A stretch of 57,368 nucleotides of DNA from positions 1 through 57,368 of the forward strand of contig JAKAGZ010000013.1 in assembly GCA_021815365.1 (NCBI GenBank), written 5' to 3'. The position numbers were made by a program, and so were the translations under genes. The notes below the pieces were generated by a model. It searched no databases and was not told the origin of the DNA. It was given only the letters and a program-made list of their open reading frames with translations. The stretch is from Bacteroidota bacterium. Lineage in GTDB: Bacteria; Bacteroidota; Ignavibacteria; Ignavibacteriales; Ignavibacteriaceae. This document shows, piece after piece, positions 16,775-25,524 of this stretch (the stretch's first letter is position 1; each line of letters begins with the position of its first letter).

Positions 16775-18628
16775 TTGATAAACAAAAACGGGCTTTTATT
16801 TTTTATCTTCATTATTACAACAGCTTATGCCTGTAATGTCTTTGCACAACCCACCCTGTTTGTTAAAAACGGTAAGGAAGATTATTCCCTTGGAAGGTAC
16901 ATTTCTATTTTAGAAGATAAGGGAGGTCATCTTACAATTGACGAAGCTACTTCCGATTCGATGAAAGATAAATATGTTTATTACGGAAAGGAAACCATTA
17001 ATTTTAAATTCACCTCATCTGCATACTGGGTCAGGTTCGTTTTTAAAGATACATTATCTGATCCTGCTTCCGGTTTGATTGATCCTCAAAACATAAGGAA
17101 TTGGATACTGGTTAATAACGAACCGGTTATTGAAGATATACGTGTATTTTATAAATCGCAAAATCAAAGTAAAAATACTTACGTTGAACAAAAAGCAGGC
17201 AGTATTGTCCCTGTTAATAAAAGGAAAATAGGAACAAATGACTTTATCGCAAGCCTTCCTGCTCTGACTGATAAATCTGATACTGTCTACATTAGATTAA
17301 AAACAAATTCACAGTTCATCATATCACTCAATATGATGACGGCAGAAGAATATATTTTACACAGCACAAATAAATATTTCTTTCACGGGATTCTTTTCGG
17401 GATTCTCGTTATGCTAATTGTGTATAATATTCTGCTTTATTTTTCTATAAAAGAGAAGACATACATTTATTATGTTCTTTATATTTTATGCTATATGCTC
17501 TTTATTTTTGTATACCATGGATATTATTTTAAAATTATCAGCAGAACTTTTTATCATGATTATTATATTCTCCCGCTGAGCATACTGTCAATTGGCGGTG
17601 TGTTCTGGCTGCTCCTCACAAGAGAATTCTTATCTACAAGATTTTGTCTTCCATGGGCTTTTAAATTACTTACTTATTCTACTCCATTAGCTCCTATCTT
17701 ATGCATTTTAGTGTTTGTTATATCACCTTCGTTGGCTGCAGTTTGGTCTATATCTATCCTAGGGTATTATGTTCTTGGATTTGTAATAGCTCTCATTACT
17801 CTGAAAAAAGGCATTGAAGTTTCAAAGTACTACCTTCTTGCTTTATTGGGTATGGCATTAGGAATATTAATTACAAGCTTTACACGAAATAATTTTCTCC
17901 AATTGACATATAATTTCTGGACACAGAATGCCGTTAATCTTGGAATATTGTGGGAAGCGCTGGTTTTAGCTGCAACTGTAGGATACAGGTTCAACTATCT
18001 GAAAGCCGAAAAGGAAAAAGAGAAAGCATTGATGAGAAGCCAGATTGCCGCTGACCTTCACGATGAAGTTGGAAGCAATCTTAGTACAATTTCATTGCAA
18101 AGCAGCTTAATGATGAGAGATAAACAGCTCAATTATAATTCCAAAGAACAGCTTCAGAATATTTCTAACCTTGCCGGAACGACAACAGATATTATCAGGG
18201 ACATAGTATGGTTTATAAATCCTTTCCACGATAAATCCGCAGACCTCTTTCTCAGGATGAAGGAACTTGCTTCAAAGATGCTGGCGAATTTGGATTATAC
18301 TTTTTCATCGGATGGAAATGCAGAACAAATCTTTGACCTTTTGCCTGACCTGAACAAAAGAAGACACGTGTTTTTAATATTTAAAGAAATATTGAATAAT
18401 ATTGTTAAACATTCCGGCTCTACAGAGGCTAACATTTTGTTATCGGCTGAAAGCGAAAAATTTATTTTGACTGTTAGTGATAACGGTAAAGGATTTGTTG
18501 AATCCGAAATTGTACCCGGTGAAGGTTTGAAAAATCTCAGGAACAGGGCTGAACAGGCAGGCGCTCAGATTTCAATTGAAAGCAACAGCGGCATAGGGAC
18601 GAAAATAACTCTCGAAGTCCCGCTGTAA
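16775..18628 (+). CDS. 7TMR-DISM sensor histidine kinase
   Basis: A 617-aa membrane sensor. It has a signal peptide (1-24), a periplasmic 7TMR-DISM extracellular beta domain (about 25-190), seven transmembrane helices (about 200-400), a short coiled coil, a HisKA_3-type dimerisation region with His429 (IAADLHDEVGSNLS), and a HATPase domain with intact N box (EILNNIVKHSG) and G box (DNGKGF). HisKA_3 kinases pair with NarL/LuxR-type regulators, and exactly such a gene lies convergently 22 bases downstream. The extracellular domain of this family is thought to bind carbohydrate-like ligands. The start is TTG at 16775; the ATG 9 bases upstream meets an immediate stop. Confidence 0.9.
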   Translation: MINKNGLLFFIFIITTAYACNVFAQPTLFVKNGKEDYSLGRYISILEDKGGHLTIDEATSDSMKDKYVYYGKETINFKFTSSAYWVRFVFKDTLSDPASGLIDPQNIRNWILVNNEPVIEDIRVFYKSQNQSKNTYVEQKAGSIVPVNKRKIGTNDFIASLPALTDKSDTVYIRLKTNSQFIISLNMMTAEEYILHSTNKYFFHGILFGILVMLIVYNILLYFSIKEKTYIYYVLYILCYMLFIFVYHGYYFKIISRTFYHDYYILPLSILSIGGVFWLLLTREFLSTRFCLPWAFKLLTYSTPLAPILCILVFVISPSLAAVWSISILGYYVLGFVIALITLKKGIEVSKYYLLALLGMALGILITSFTRNNFLQLTYNFWTQNAVNLGILWEALVLAATVGYRFNYLKAEKEKEKALMRSQIAADLHDEVGSNLSTISLQSSLMMRDKQLNYNSKEQLQNISNLAGTTTDIIRDIVWFINPFHDKSADLFLRMKELASKMLANLDYTFSSDGNAEQIFDLLPDLNKRRHVFLIFKEILNNIVKHSGSTEANILLSAESEKFILTVSDNGKGFVESEIVPGEGLKNLRNRAEQAGAQISIESNSGIGTKITLEVPL

Positions 18629-18650
18629 ATTTTTATTTGATGTTAATTCC

Positions 18651-19289
18651 TCACCTCGGTACAAGTCCTTCCTTCAGCGCCTTGGATACAAGACCGCTTC
18701 TTGTATTCACCTGTACTTTATGATAAATATTTTTAACGTGTGTCTGTACTGTTTGGGGGCTGGTGAAAGTGATCTTTGCAATTTCATTTACAGTTTTTCC
18801 ATCAACAAGATAATTAAGAATTTGCGTTTCTCTTTTTGTAAGCCCATAAGTATTTTCCGTTTGCTTCATGGATGAGAAAATATTAAAAACTTTTCTTGCA
18901 AGCCCGGAATTTATTGAAGAGCCGCCGTCTACAACAGTTTTTATTGCGTCAAGTATTTCTTCAGGCGAAGAGTTTTTAAGAAGATACCCGTTAGCCCCGT
19001 TGCAAATTGCATCGAATATTTTTTCATTATCATCGAAGACTGTTAGCACAACTATTTCAATTTCTTTAGCAATCGATTTTATTTCTTTTATGCCGTCAAT
19101 ACCGTTCATGCCGGGGAGATTAATATCTGTTAAGATAATATCAGGTGAATTTCCCTTCGACAGGAATTTCAGTGCATCTGCCACGTTTGTAAATTCCTGT
19201 TCACATCTGCACCAGTCGCTTTGGTTAATAGCGCTGCGAATAATGTGAGAATAGGAAGTGTTATCTTCTATTATCCATACATCTGTCAT
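18651..19289 (-). CDS. NarL/LuxR-family response regulator
   Basis: A two-domain regulator of 212 aa. The receiver spans about 1-120 with phospho-acceptor Asp55 (LTDINLPG). The LuxR-type helix-turn-helix spans about 145-207 (LTKRETQILNYLVDG, then TVQTHVKNIYHKV). It is convergent with the 7TMR-DISM histidine kinase, whose HisKA_3 type is the usual partner of this regulator class, so the two very likely form a two-component system. Its targets are not visible; the neighbouring exopolysaccharide locus and secreted-protein gene are candidates by position only. Confidence 0.93.
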   Translation of the reverse strand: MTDVWIIEDNTSYSHIIRSAINQSDWCRCEQEFTNVADALKFLSKGNSPDIILTDINLPGMNGIDGIKEIKSIAKEIEIVVLTVFDDNEKIFDAICNGANGYLLKNSSPEEILDAIKTVVDGGSSINSGLARKVFNIFSSMKQTENTYGLTKRETQILNYLVDGKTVNEIAKITFTSPQTVQTHVKNIYHKVQVNTRSGLVSKALKEGLVPR

Positions 19290-19716
19290 ATTACCTCTAC
19301 GTTAATGGATTTGCCGTTCGTCAGACTCGTTAATTTAACAAACATATAATTAAAATAATTACTGATAACTGAAAATACCATGAACTGGGTAATTTTAAAA
19401 TTTAATTTACTGAAATGTGATAAGTAAAGATAATACTACTATACTTCTAAGCGTACCTTGCGCCTTAGTGCTAACTTTGACTTTTTCTCTCTCGCAAAGG
19501 CGCAAAGCCCGCAAAGAGGAAACAGGTAAGTGCTTCATCTACCCAAAACATGGTATTTCTCACTTCTTTAAGTAAATACCTTAAACTTGGTATTCCCTCG
19601 TCTTATATCTGAAGTTAAGTTTACAATAGCCTAATAAAAAGAAAATTTTATAAAAAAATAATATTTGAACTCTCTTGTCTTTAGCGCGCATTTATCAATT
19701 TAATGGAAGGTGTATT
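19290..19716. other. Intergenic region with a Cys-free palindromic repeat remnant
   Basis: Between divergent genes. It holds the repeat described at 19451-19523; the rest is AT-rich and I see no further gene. The promoter of the LamG-like gene must lie here, but I cannot place it confidently. Confidence 0.5.
19451..19523. repeat. Intergenic repeat rich in GCAAAG words
   Basis: Contains the perfect nine-base inverted pair TTGCGCCTT (19458-19466) and AAGGCGCAA (19497-19505), followed by further GCAAAG units. Sequences of this type recur between genes in many genomes of the Bacteroidota/Chlorobi group, from memory. Non-coding. Confidence 0.5.
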
Positions 19717-21057
19717 ATGAAACACATTTACTTTTTTTTAGCTGCAATGTTTATAACAGCACAATTATTTCCTCAAGCCGGCAATGCACTAAACTTTGAC
19801 GGGAATAATGATTATGTGGTAACTTCCTCATCTTCTTCATTGGGTTTAACCAACCAGGTGACGATGGAAGCCTGGCTTAGGACATCTTACGATAATAAAT
19901 TTATAGTGGGTGTAGCAGGAAGTGATCCTAATTGGGGGTGCGAGATGGCGGTACAAAGCGGAGGATATTTGATCTTTTCTGTTTATAATGGGGCCTGGAG
20001 AAATTTAAGTTCTAATCCGATAACTGTAAATGACAATAATTGGCATCATGTAACAGCCGTTTATGATGGCGTTAACTTGAAATTATATATAGATGGAGCA
20101 TTAGTAGGTACCCTTAACAGTCCAGGCAGCATTAATACCGGTAATCCATATCTTACTATTGGAAGGCATTCGGCTGGTATACTCCATTTTAATGGAGAAT
20201 TAGATGAAGTCCGCGTCTGGAATACTGCCAGAACTCAAACTCAGATTCAAGATAACAGGAATACTACAATAGATCCTTCAACGGCTGGTTTGATTGCTTA
20301 TTATAGGTTTGACCAGGGGACAGCAGGAGGCAATAATGCTGGCGTAACAACTCTTGATGATTTAACTCCAAATAATAATGACGGAACACTAAATAATTTT
20401 GCTTTAAATGGCAGTACTTCTAACTGGGTAAGTTCACTCGCTCCACTGCCTGTAGAGCTAAGCTTTTTTACAGGAAGAGTTGAAAACGGGAGAGTAATTC
20501 TAAACTGGCAGACAGCGACGGAGGTGCAGAATTATGGATTCGAAGTAGAACAGGCTTCGTCTTCGACTTCGCCCCGTCAGGGTTGGGAGAAGATAGGGTT
20601 TGTTTCGGGTGCAGGCAACAGCAATTCTCCGCACAATTATTCATTTACAGACCAGCCAACCGGAGGAACAAGTTTTTCCTACAGGCTCAAACAGATTGAC
20701 AATGACGGACATTACAAGTATTACGATGCTATCACAGTAACATTGAAATCTTCAGGCAAAGCAGAGTTGATGCAGAACAGTCCCAACCCGTTCAATCCGA
20801 CAACAGCAATAAAGTTCTTCATACCAAACAGTTCAGATGTAACGATAAAGATATATGATATGCTTGGCAGAGAAGTAACAACTTTGGTTAACAACCAGAC
20901 AGAAGCCGGCTATCACATAGTCTACTGGAACGGGAGGGACAGCTACGGAAGAGATGCATCAAGCGGAGTTTATTTGTACAGACTGACGGTTGAAAATCTC
21001 GGCGGAAGCCGGACGGGAAGTTTCAGCGAAACAAAGAAAATGCTTTTGATGAAATAG
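19717..21057 (+). CDS. Secreted LamG/concanavalin-A-like protein with T9SS sorting domain
   Basis: The signal peptide (to about residue 20) leads into a LamG-like jelly-roll domain (about 25-230) with typical features: a repeated NFDGNNDYV start, WHHVTAVYDG, LYIDG, LDEVRVWN and a closing TAGLIAYYRFDQG. A linker domain rich in strands follows (about 250-350), then the type IX secretion C-terminal domain (about 365-445) with SPNPFNPTT, YDMLGREV and SGVYLYRL. The ATG at 19717 is chosen because a GGAAGG ribosome-binding site precedes it and the signal peptide begins there; an in-frame upstream start at 19675 is less likely. Likely a surface-attached carbohydrate-binding protein. Confidence 0.88.
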   Translation: MKHIYFFLAAMFITAQLFPQAGNALNFDGNNDYVVTSSSSSLGLTNQVTMEAWLRTSYDNKFIVGVAGSDPNWGCEMAVQSGGYLIFSVYNGAWRNLSSNPITVNDNNWHHVTAVYDGVNLKLYIDGALVGTLNSPGSINTGNPYLTIGRHSAGILHFNGELDEVRVWNTARTQTQIQDNRNTTIDPSTAGLIAYYRFDQGTAGGNNAGVTTLDDLTPNNNDGTLNNFALNGSTSNWVSSLAPLPVELSFFTGRVENGRVILNWQTATEVQNYGFEVEQASSSTSPRQGWEKIGFVSGAGNSNSPHNYSFTDQPTGGTSFSYRLKQIDNDGHYKYYDAITVTLKSSGKAELMQNSPNPFNPTTAIKFFIPNSSDVTIKIYDMLGREVTTLVNNQTEAGYHIVYWNGRDSYGRDASSGVYLYRLTVENLGGSRTGSFSETKKMLLMK

Positions 21058-21099
21058 CCCGGCTATTGACGGGCTGATGCTGAGATGATTTTTTGCAGA

Positions 21100-21273
21100 G
21101 AGATGAGGCTGACTAGTCAGAATTGATCGTCCGTCGACCTCGGCAGGCCCGTCGGTCTCAGCAGACCGCCGAGGTCTGACGGATCGCTCGTCGAGTCCGC
21201 TCGTTCCGGCAGAACGGAGTTCTGACGAAGCAGACTCTACGGAGGCTGACGACCGAGACCTGACGGGCTATAT
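21100..21273. repeat. GC-rich cluster of nested palindromes
   Basis: In sharp contrast to the AT-rich surroundings, this stretch is rich in GTCGAG, GACC and GACGG words. It has several inverted pairs, for example GACCTCGGC/GCCGAGGTC, GGTCT/AGACC and GAGTC/GACTC. The GAGGCTGAC word appears near both ends. It probably folds strongly as RNA or DNA; it lies after a T9SS-protein gene and has no open frame worth naming. Confidence 0.55.
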
Positions 21274-21302
21274 GAAAAGCAATATTTTTTTGAAAAATAG
21301 AA

Positions 21303-21378
21303 CACTGATGACGCGGATTAAACGGATTAACACAGATCTAATCCGCGAAAATCAGCCAAATCCGTGTCATCAGCGTGC
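21303..21378. repeat. Nested inverted repeat (intergenic)
   Basis: The outer arms TGATGACGCGGATT and AATCCGTGTCATCA pair with one mismatch; inner arms GGATTA and TAATCC also pair. Such CGGATT-word repeats are scattered in many unrelated genomes, as I recall. It lies about 90 bases before the sugar transferase gene. Confidence 0.55.
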
Positions 21379-21466
21379 TATTAAAAACACTGTGGCACTA
21401 TGCAATTTTATTTTTCAGAGGTTTCAAATAATAAACTTTTTAGAGACTCATATATAAATTTTCAGA

Positions 21467-22186
21467 ATGACAAACAGAATGAATCCCGTTCCGAATGGAT
21501 CCCCTTGGGATGGGAAAAGAATAATAGACCTTACTGTTTCCCTGCTGATAATTGTTGCAGGTCTTCCACTTATTATCCTGATCCTGTTCCTGGCTTTTAT
21601 CAGCACAGGTCAGTTCCCTATTATCTTCCAGCAAAGAAAAATATCCATTGGAAAAAAGAAAATTAACATAGCTAAGATTAGAACTATAAAAGATTGTAAA
21701 GACTTCAACATGATTGAGAAAAGCTGCAGTGAAATATTTATAAAAGAAAATTATTATAAATATGTCCCCTTGTTTTGCAGGTGGCTCAGGAAGACAGGTC
21801 TTGATGAGATACTGCAGCTAATAAACGTGTTAAAAGGTGAAATGTCTCTTGCAGGACCGCGTCCTCTGCTGGAGAGTGAGCTTGCTATTATGAAAGCACA
21901 CCAGCCTGAATTTTATAACAGGAGAGTTAAAATAAATTCTAAACCCGGTATAACCGGTCTCTGGCAGGTTTACGGGAACAGGCTGAAAGGGGCTTCCAAT
22001 TTAGTCGAACTTGATGGATACTATGAGAAAAATAAATCGTTAAAGCTTGATGTGAAAATAATTCTAAAGACAATATTTATCTTAATTACAGCCGATCATT
22101 CGGATGCGATAGATATGGGATATAATCGTTCTAATGGTAATGAGGCGGTCGTAAACTGGAAACCAACAGCAGAGTTTTATGAGTAA
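21467..22186 (+). CDS. Bacterial sugar transferase (polyprenyl-phosphate hexose-1-phosphate transferase)
   Basis: A 239-aa monotopic/membrane enzyme of the WcaJ/PglC superfamily that starts glycan assembly by moving a sugar-1-phosphate to undecaprenyl phosphate. A membrane helix (about 23-46) precedes the catalytic part. Diagnostic stretches are QRKISIGKKK, RKTGLDEILQLINVLKGEMS followed by LAGPRPLL, and KPGITGLWQVYG. The usual KFRTM box is altered to AKIRTI. No flippase, polymerase or further glycosyltransferases are next to it, so it is an orphan initiator. It converges with the GH9 gene, 14 bases apart. Confidence 0.88.
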   Translation: MTNRMNPVPNGSPWDGKRIIDLTVSLLIIVAGLPLIILILFLAFISTGQFPIIFQQRKISIGKKKINIAKIRTIKDCKDFNMIEKSCSEIFIKENYYKYVPLFCRWLRKTGLDEILQLINVLKGEMSLAGPRPLLESELAIMKAHQPEFYNRRVKINSKPGITGLWQVYGNRLKGASNLVELDGYYEKNKSLKLDVKIILKTIFILITADHSDAIDMGYNRSNGNEAVVNWKPTAEFYE

Positions 22187-22200
22187 TCTGCCGCTCAGAA

Positions 22201-23850
22201 TTATTTGTTCTTTAAATTCCCCAAAACGAATAGCGCAGTAGCATTCCCTACAATAGTTGGCTCGTTAGTGATATAATCCATCCTGTCGTCGTAATATTTT
22301 ATATCATCAGAATTGAAAAGATCATACTTAAAATTTGTTCTTTTGATATCATAATGTTTAAGTATGCTTTCAGGAGCGGGACCGGCACTTAAAGCACCGG
22401 GTAAATATCCGTTATGAAAGTACGCTACCTGCGAATGTAAGTGTTGTGGGAAGACTTTCCCTATATTATAAATAAATGATATTCCCCAGGGATTTCTTCC
22501 AAGCACATAATCTCTCTGGTAAGCTGCGAGAGAGTCAAAATCTGTTTTCCCGGTTAACGATTTATAAAGTATATTCTGAAGATCAATTCCTAAAAAAGAA
22601 TTTGTAGTTCCCCAGGTATAAGCCATACCTTCTTTAAAGATTGATTTATTTTTATTTGCGTTAAATGCTTTTAAATTATTTACAATATATTCACTGAACC
22701 TTGGGATATGCTGTGCTATTCTATAATCAGCCAGCGAATTTATATCGCCCCAGCTCCACCAATAATCAGACTTAGCACTGTCACCATAAACAGAAGCATC
22801 AGTTAGGTATTTTGAATTTTTTGTCGCGTTGTATAATTCTACAGCACCCAATGCAAGCTTTCCCCAGAATTTTGTATCCCTGTAAAATCCGGAAGTTGAA
22901 GTATCAATATCGGCTACTTTATTTCTTATCGCGTAAAATTTTTCAGCAGCAGCTAGGCACCTGTTTGCAAATTCATCATAATGAAATTTTTCTTTCCATA
23001 CCTTCGCTCCGATTGCAAGTGCAGCGGAATAAATTCCAATCTGATCCTTGCCGATGCCTTCAATCCCTGCTCTGTCATATCTTAAAGTATCATATTCGGG
23101 AAGCCTCCAGCCGACGTCGTGGTCGCGTATATCCTGCACCTGTGTAATTAATTTATCTTTAGAAAAATTTGCTCTCAGCAGCCAGTCGAGACCTATCTTC
23201 GCTTCTTCAAGAATATCAGGAACTCCATTATGATCATCATCAAAGCCGAATTTATCTTTATTAAACTCATAAGAAAAGATCATCATATAGGTAGTGTAAG
23301 CAATGGTAGATAAGAATTTTATATAATCGCCTGCATCGTGCCAGCCGCCTGTTACATCAACCATTCCTAAATTCGGCTCGCCGATAACTCTGGCTACATC
23401 GGAAAGATGGCAGGGACCATGCAGGTATGGATTTGTCGGACCGCATCGCTGAACTTTATAGAACAACAATAATGAGTCTGCTATTGCACTATACGCATCA
23501 TTATCAATCCGAAACGGATAAGAGATATTACCATCAACTATGATTTCGTACTTACCGGTTTTTTTTAACCCTGAAAAATCAAGTATATAACAATATCTGA
23601 ATCTGCCGTACTCATAAACCGGATCATTCAATTTATTTTTATAAATGTTCTTATGACTTGTAACGTCTCTGACAGCAAACTCTTTATTTTTAATTGGAGC
23701 TTCTGACATCACAACAGCAGTTTTAATATCCTTAATTAAAAAGCCAACCTGGTTAACTCTGATGTATATTGGTTTTCCTTTTGAAGCAGCAGCGTAATGC
23801 AGAAGAAAAGTAAACAGCAGTGCAAGGAAGAAGCGGGAATGAAATTTCAT
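22201..23850 (-). CDS. Glycoside hydrolase family 9 endoglucanase
   Basis: A secreted enzyme of 549 aa, with signal peptide (1-22), an N-terminal Ig-like CelD_N domain (about 26-110; IRVNQVGFLI) and an (alpha/alpha)6 GH9 barrel (about 120-545). Catalytic features are visible: the nucleophile region GGWHDAGDY, the PQHLHS stretch in place of the PxHR signature, and the acid Glu in the C-terminal segment TNEPTIVGNATAL. Family members cut beta-1,4-glucans such as cellulose. There is no T9SS tail or carbohydrate-binding module, so it would be periplasmic or use another exporter. It could degrade plant polymer or trim an endogenous beta-glucan; the context does not decide. Confidence 0.92.
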   Translation of the reverse strand: MKFHSRFFLALLFTFLLHYAAASKGKPIYIRVNQVGFLIKDIKTAVVMSEAPIKNKEFAVRDVTSHKNIYKNKLNDPVYEYGRFRYCYILDFSGLKKTGKYEIIVDGNISYPFRIDNDAYSAIADSLLLFYKVQRCGPTNPYLHGPCHLSDVARVIGEPNLGMVDVTGGWHDAGDYIKFLSTIAYTTYMMIFSYEFNKDKFGFDDDHNGVPDILEEAKIGLDWLLRANFSKDKLITQVQDIRDHDVGWRLPEYDTLRYDRAGIEGIGKDQIGIYSAALAIGAKVWKEKFHYDEFANRCLAAAEKFYAIRNKVADIDTSTSGFYRDTKFWGKLALGAVELYNATKNSKYLTDASVYGDSAKSDYWWSWGDINSLADYRIAQHIPRFSEYIVNNLKAFNANKNKSIFKEGMAYTWGTTNSFLGIDLQNILYKSLTGKTDFDSLAAYQRDYVLGRNPWGISFIYNIGKVFPQHLHSQVAYFHNGYLPGALSAGPAPESILKHYDIKRTNFKYDLFNSDDIKYYDDRMDYITNEPTIVGNATALFVLGNLKNK

Positions 23851-23934
23851 AATTATAAAATCTAATTGGAAATATATATTTGGCTATTTAAGTTCAATAA
23901 ATAATTATTAGAAAAATTCAGGGGAATATCTTGA

Positions 23935-24327
23935 TTATGCAACAGAAGTAAAATAATTGACCCTGTTGAGAAAATCATCCTTCATCACAGGTTTTGATAA
24001 ATAATCATTAGCACCTTGTTTAAGAAATCTCTCTTTATCTCCCTTCATTGCATAAGCGGTAACGACAAGAACAGGAAAATCTTTTTTATTCATTACATTG
24101 CGCAATTCGTTAAGAACTGCGCTTCCATCCAGCTTACCCGGCAAATTGATGTCGAGAATCAACAGATCATATTTATTTTTTTTAAGCAGTTCTATCCCGC
24201 TTTCAGCAGTATCGGTAATTTCGAGTTCAAATGAATTCCGCAGGTATATCTTAAATATTAATTGAGTGTCGTAATTATCGTCTATTAACAGAATTCTTTT
24301 TCTGTTTTTTTGTGACAGATCATTCAT
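23935..24327 (-). CDS. Single-domain response regulator (receiver only)
   Basis: A 130-aa stand-alone CheY-like receiver. Acidic pair at residues 16-17 (LLIDDN), phospho-acceptor Asp59 (LILDINLPG), Thr in VVTAYA, Lys in LSKPV. It resembles the C-terminal receiver of the hybrid sensor at 1948-5283 in the VTAY..xGDKExF segment. It starts 3 bases after the stop of the fatty-acid hydroxylase gene, so they share a transcript. Probably a phosphorelay shuttle; kinase partner unknown. Confidence 0.9.
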   Translation of the reverse strand: MNDLSQKNRKRILLIDDNYDTQLIFKIYLRNSFELEITDTAESGIELLKKNKYDLLILDINLPGKLDGSAVLNELRNVMNKKDFPVLVVTAYAMKGDKERFLKQGANDYLSKPVMKDDFLNRVNYFTSVA

Positions 24328-24330
24328 CCC

Positions 24331-25002
24331 TTAGTTAATATTATTATGTTTACTCGTCTTCAAATAATTATTTTCACTTCCTTCTTTTTTAGGGAAATTA
24401 GTCCCTATTATTTCATCCCACAAAGGTGAACTTACTCCAAAACCGAGCTCTGAGTTTTCAAAATGATGCCTAATGTGGTGCTTCTTCAACGCAAGCCAGA
24501 GTTTATTCCGAATATTAAAATGATGAACTGCATAGTGAGTCATATCATAAAATAAATACCCGGTTAAAAATCCTACAAAAAAAGGAGTTACCAAAATGTT
24601 TCCCAGGATTAAATAAAATAAGAAATAAAACAAGATTGCAAGAGGCACGCTGACTGACGGAGGCATCACCAGTCTCCTTGAATCGCTCGGATAATCATGA
24701 TGAACTCCGTGAAAAATAAAATGTATCCTTTTACCAAACTCCGATCTAAAAGGAAAGTGGAAAATAAATCTGTGCAAGGTATACTCTGTAATTGACCAGA
24801 CTAAAATCCCGACAATTATTAATGAAAAAATTGATCCAGCAGTGAGGTAAAAGTCTGCAACTGATTTATATAAAAAATAACAAATCACAGGGATGTAAAT
24901 ATATAACGGAACTGTAAAATGTACTCTCGAAAGAGCCTCAAGAAAATCATTTTCAAACATCCTTACAGTTTCATCTTTATTAGAAACAAAATTCTTAGGC
25001 AT
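24331..25002 (-). CDS. Sterol desaturase/fatty acid 2-hydroxylase family protein
   Basis: An integral membrane di-iron oxygenase of 223 aa. The His boxes are all present: HRFIFH, HGVHHDYP, THYAVHH and KKHHIRHH, with four predicted membrane helices around them. The arrangement, including the DSRRLVMPP stretch and the end FGVSSPLWDEIIGT, fits the FA2H/Scs7 branch, which 2-hydroxylates acyl chains of sphingolipids; in bacteria the substrate may be a lipid A or ceramide-like acyl chain. It forms an operon with the downstream lone receiver (3-base gap). Confidence 0.88.
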   Translation of the reverse strand: MPKNFVSNKDETVRMFENDFLEALSRVHFTVPLYIYIPVICYFLYKSVADFYLTAGSIFSLIIVGILVWSITEYTLHRFIFHFPFRSEFGKRIHFIFHGVHHDYPSDSRRLVMPPSVSVPLAILFYFLFYLILGNILVTPFFVGFLTGYLFYDMTHYAVHHFNIRNKLWLALKKHHIRHHFENSELGFGVSSPLWDEIIGTNFPKKEGSENNYLKTSKHNNIN

Positions 25003-25190
25003 AATATTTCTCCTCTTCTTTACTTAGGTATTTGTTTGACGGTAAATTTAATAATTATGGCACAAATGCAAAAGTCAAAGATAAAAAGCTATGGGTTTTA
25101 GTAGTGTCCAATTTTTTTCAGAACAATAAAAAAAGTAAATATTGTATTTATTCCGAACATTTTTCTTTGCTTCAAACTCAACCCCCCAGC

Positions 25191-25217
25191 CCCCTTCTCT
25201 TGCCAAGAGAAGAGGGG
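25191..25217. repeat. Pyrimidine/purine hairpin repeat
   Basis: CCCCTTCTCTT and AAGAGAAGAGGGG form a stem with a one-base bulge and a three-base loop. This matches a widespread intergenic repeat type in this group of bacteria (from memory). Non-coding. Confidence 0.5.
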
Positions 25218-25257
25218 TAAGGGAATAAGTTACTTTATTTACTATAATCACTTACTA

Positions 25258-25360
25258 GTGTTGTGTCAACTTTAAATTGCCGCTAATTTGCGAATGACAT
25301 TAGCGCATTCGCGGCTATATTAAAATGAATTCAAAAAGACACTACATAATTGACGTGACA
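25258..25360 (+). repeat. Dispersed repeat, copy 2
   Basis: Second copy of the element at 16567-16659, same orientation and about 10 bases longer near its 3' end. Here both interleaved stems are perfect: CGCTAAT/ATTAGCG and GCGAATG/CATTCGC. The nearly identical 5' two thirds and the conserved TTGACGTGACA end delimit the unit. Confidence 0.75.
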
Positions 25361-25461
25361 CCAGCAGCAAACTCAACAAGTGAATTTTTATTATTAGAAA
25401 ATATTTTGGACAGATATGATGGGTTTGAAATCTGCTAAGCTTGCAGGTTGTAAAGCCAAAT

Positions 25462-25495
25462 AAAAAAGCCACACTCTGATTTATGGAATGTGGCT
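25462..25495 (-). terminator. Intrinsic terminator of the FkbH/MBOAT operon
   Basis: On the minus strand AGCCACA and TGTGGCT form a seven-pair stem with a 15-base loop, followed by TTTTT. It lies 30 bases after the stop of the FkbH-like gene, the last gene of the acyl-transfer cluster. Confidence 0.75.
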
Positions 25496-25524
25496 ACGGG
25501 TTACTAAGTTCCTAACCTATACCA

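Larger units (their letters stand above)
25003..25524. other. Intergenic region with two repeats and a terminator
   Basis: Located between the 5' end of the hydroxylase gene and the 3' end of the FkbH-like gene, both leftward. It contains the hairpin repeat at 25191-25217, copy 2 of the dispersed repeat (25258-25360) and the FkbH-operon terminator (25462-25495). No gene is evident in the rest. Confidence 0.6.
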
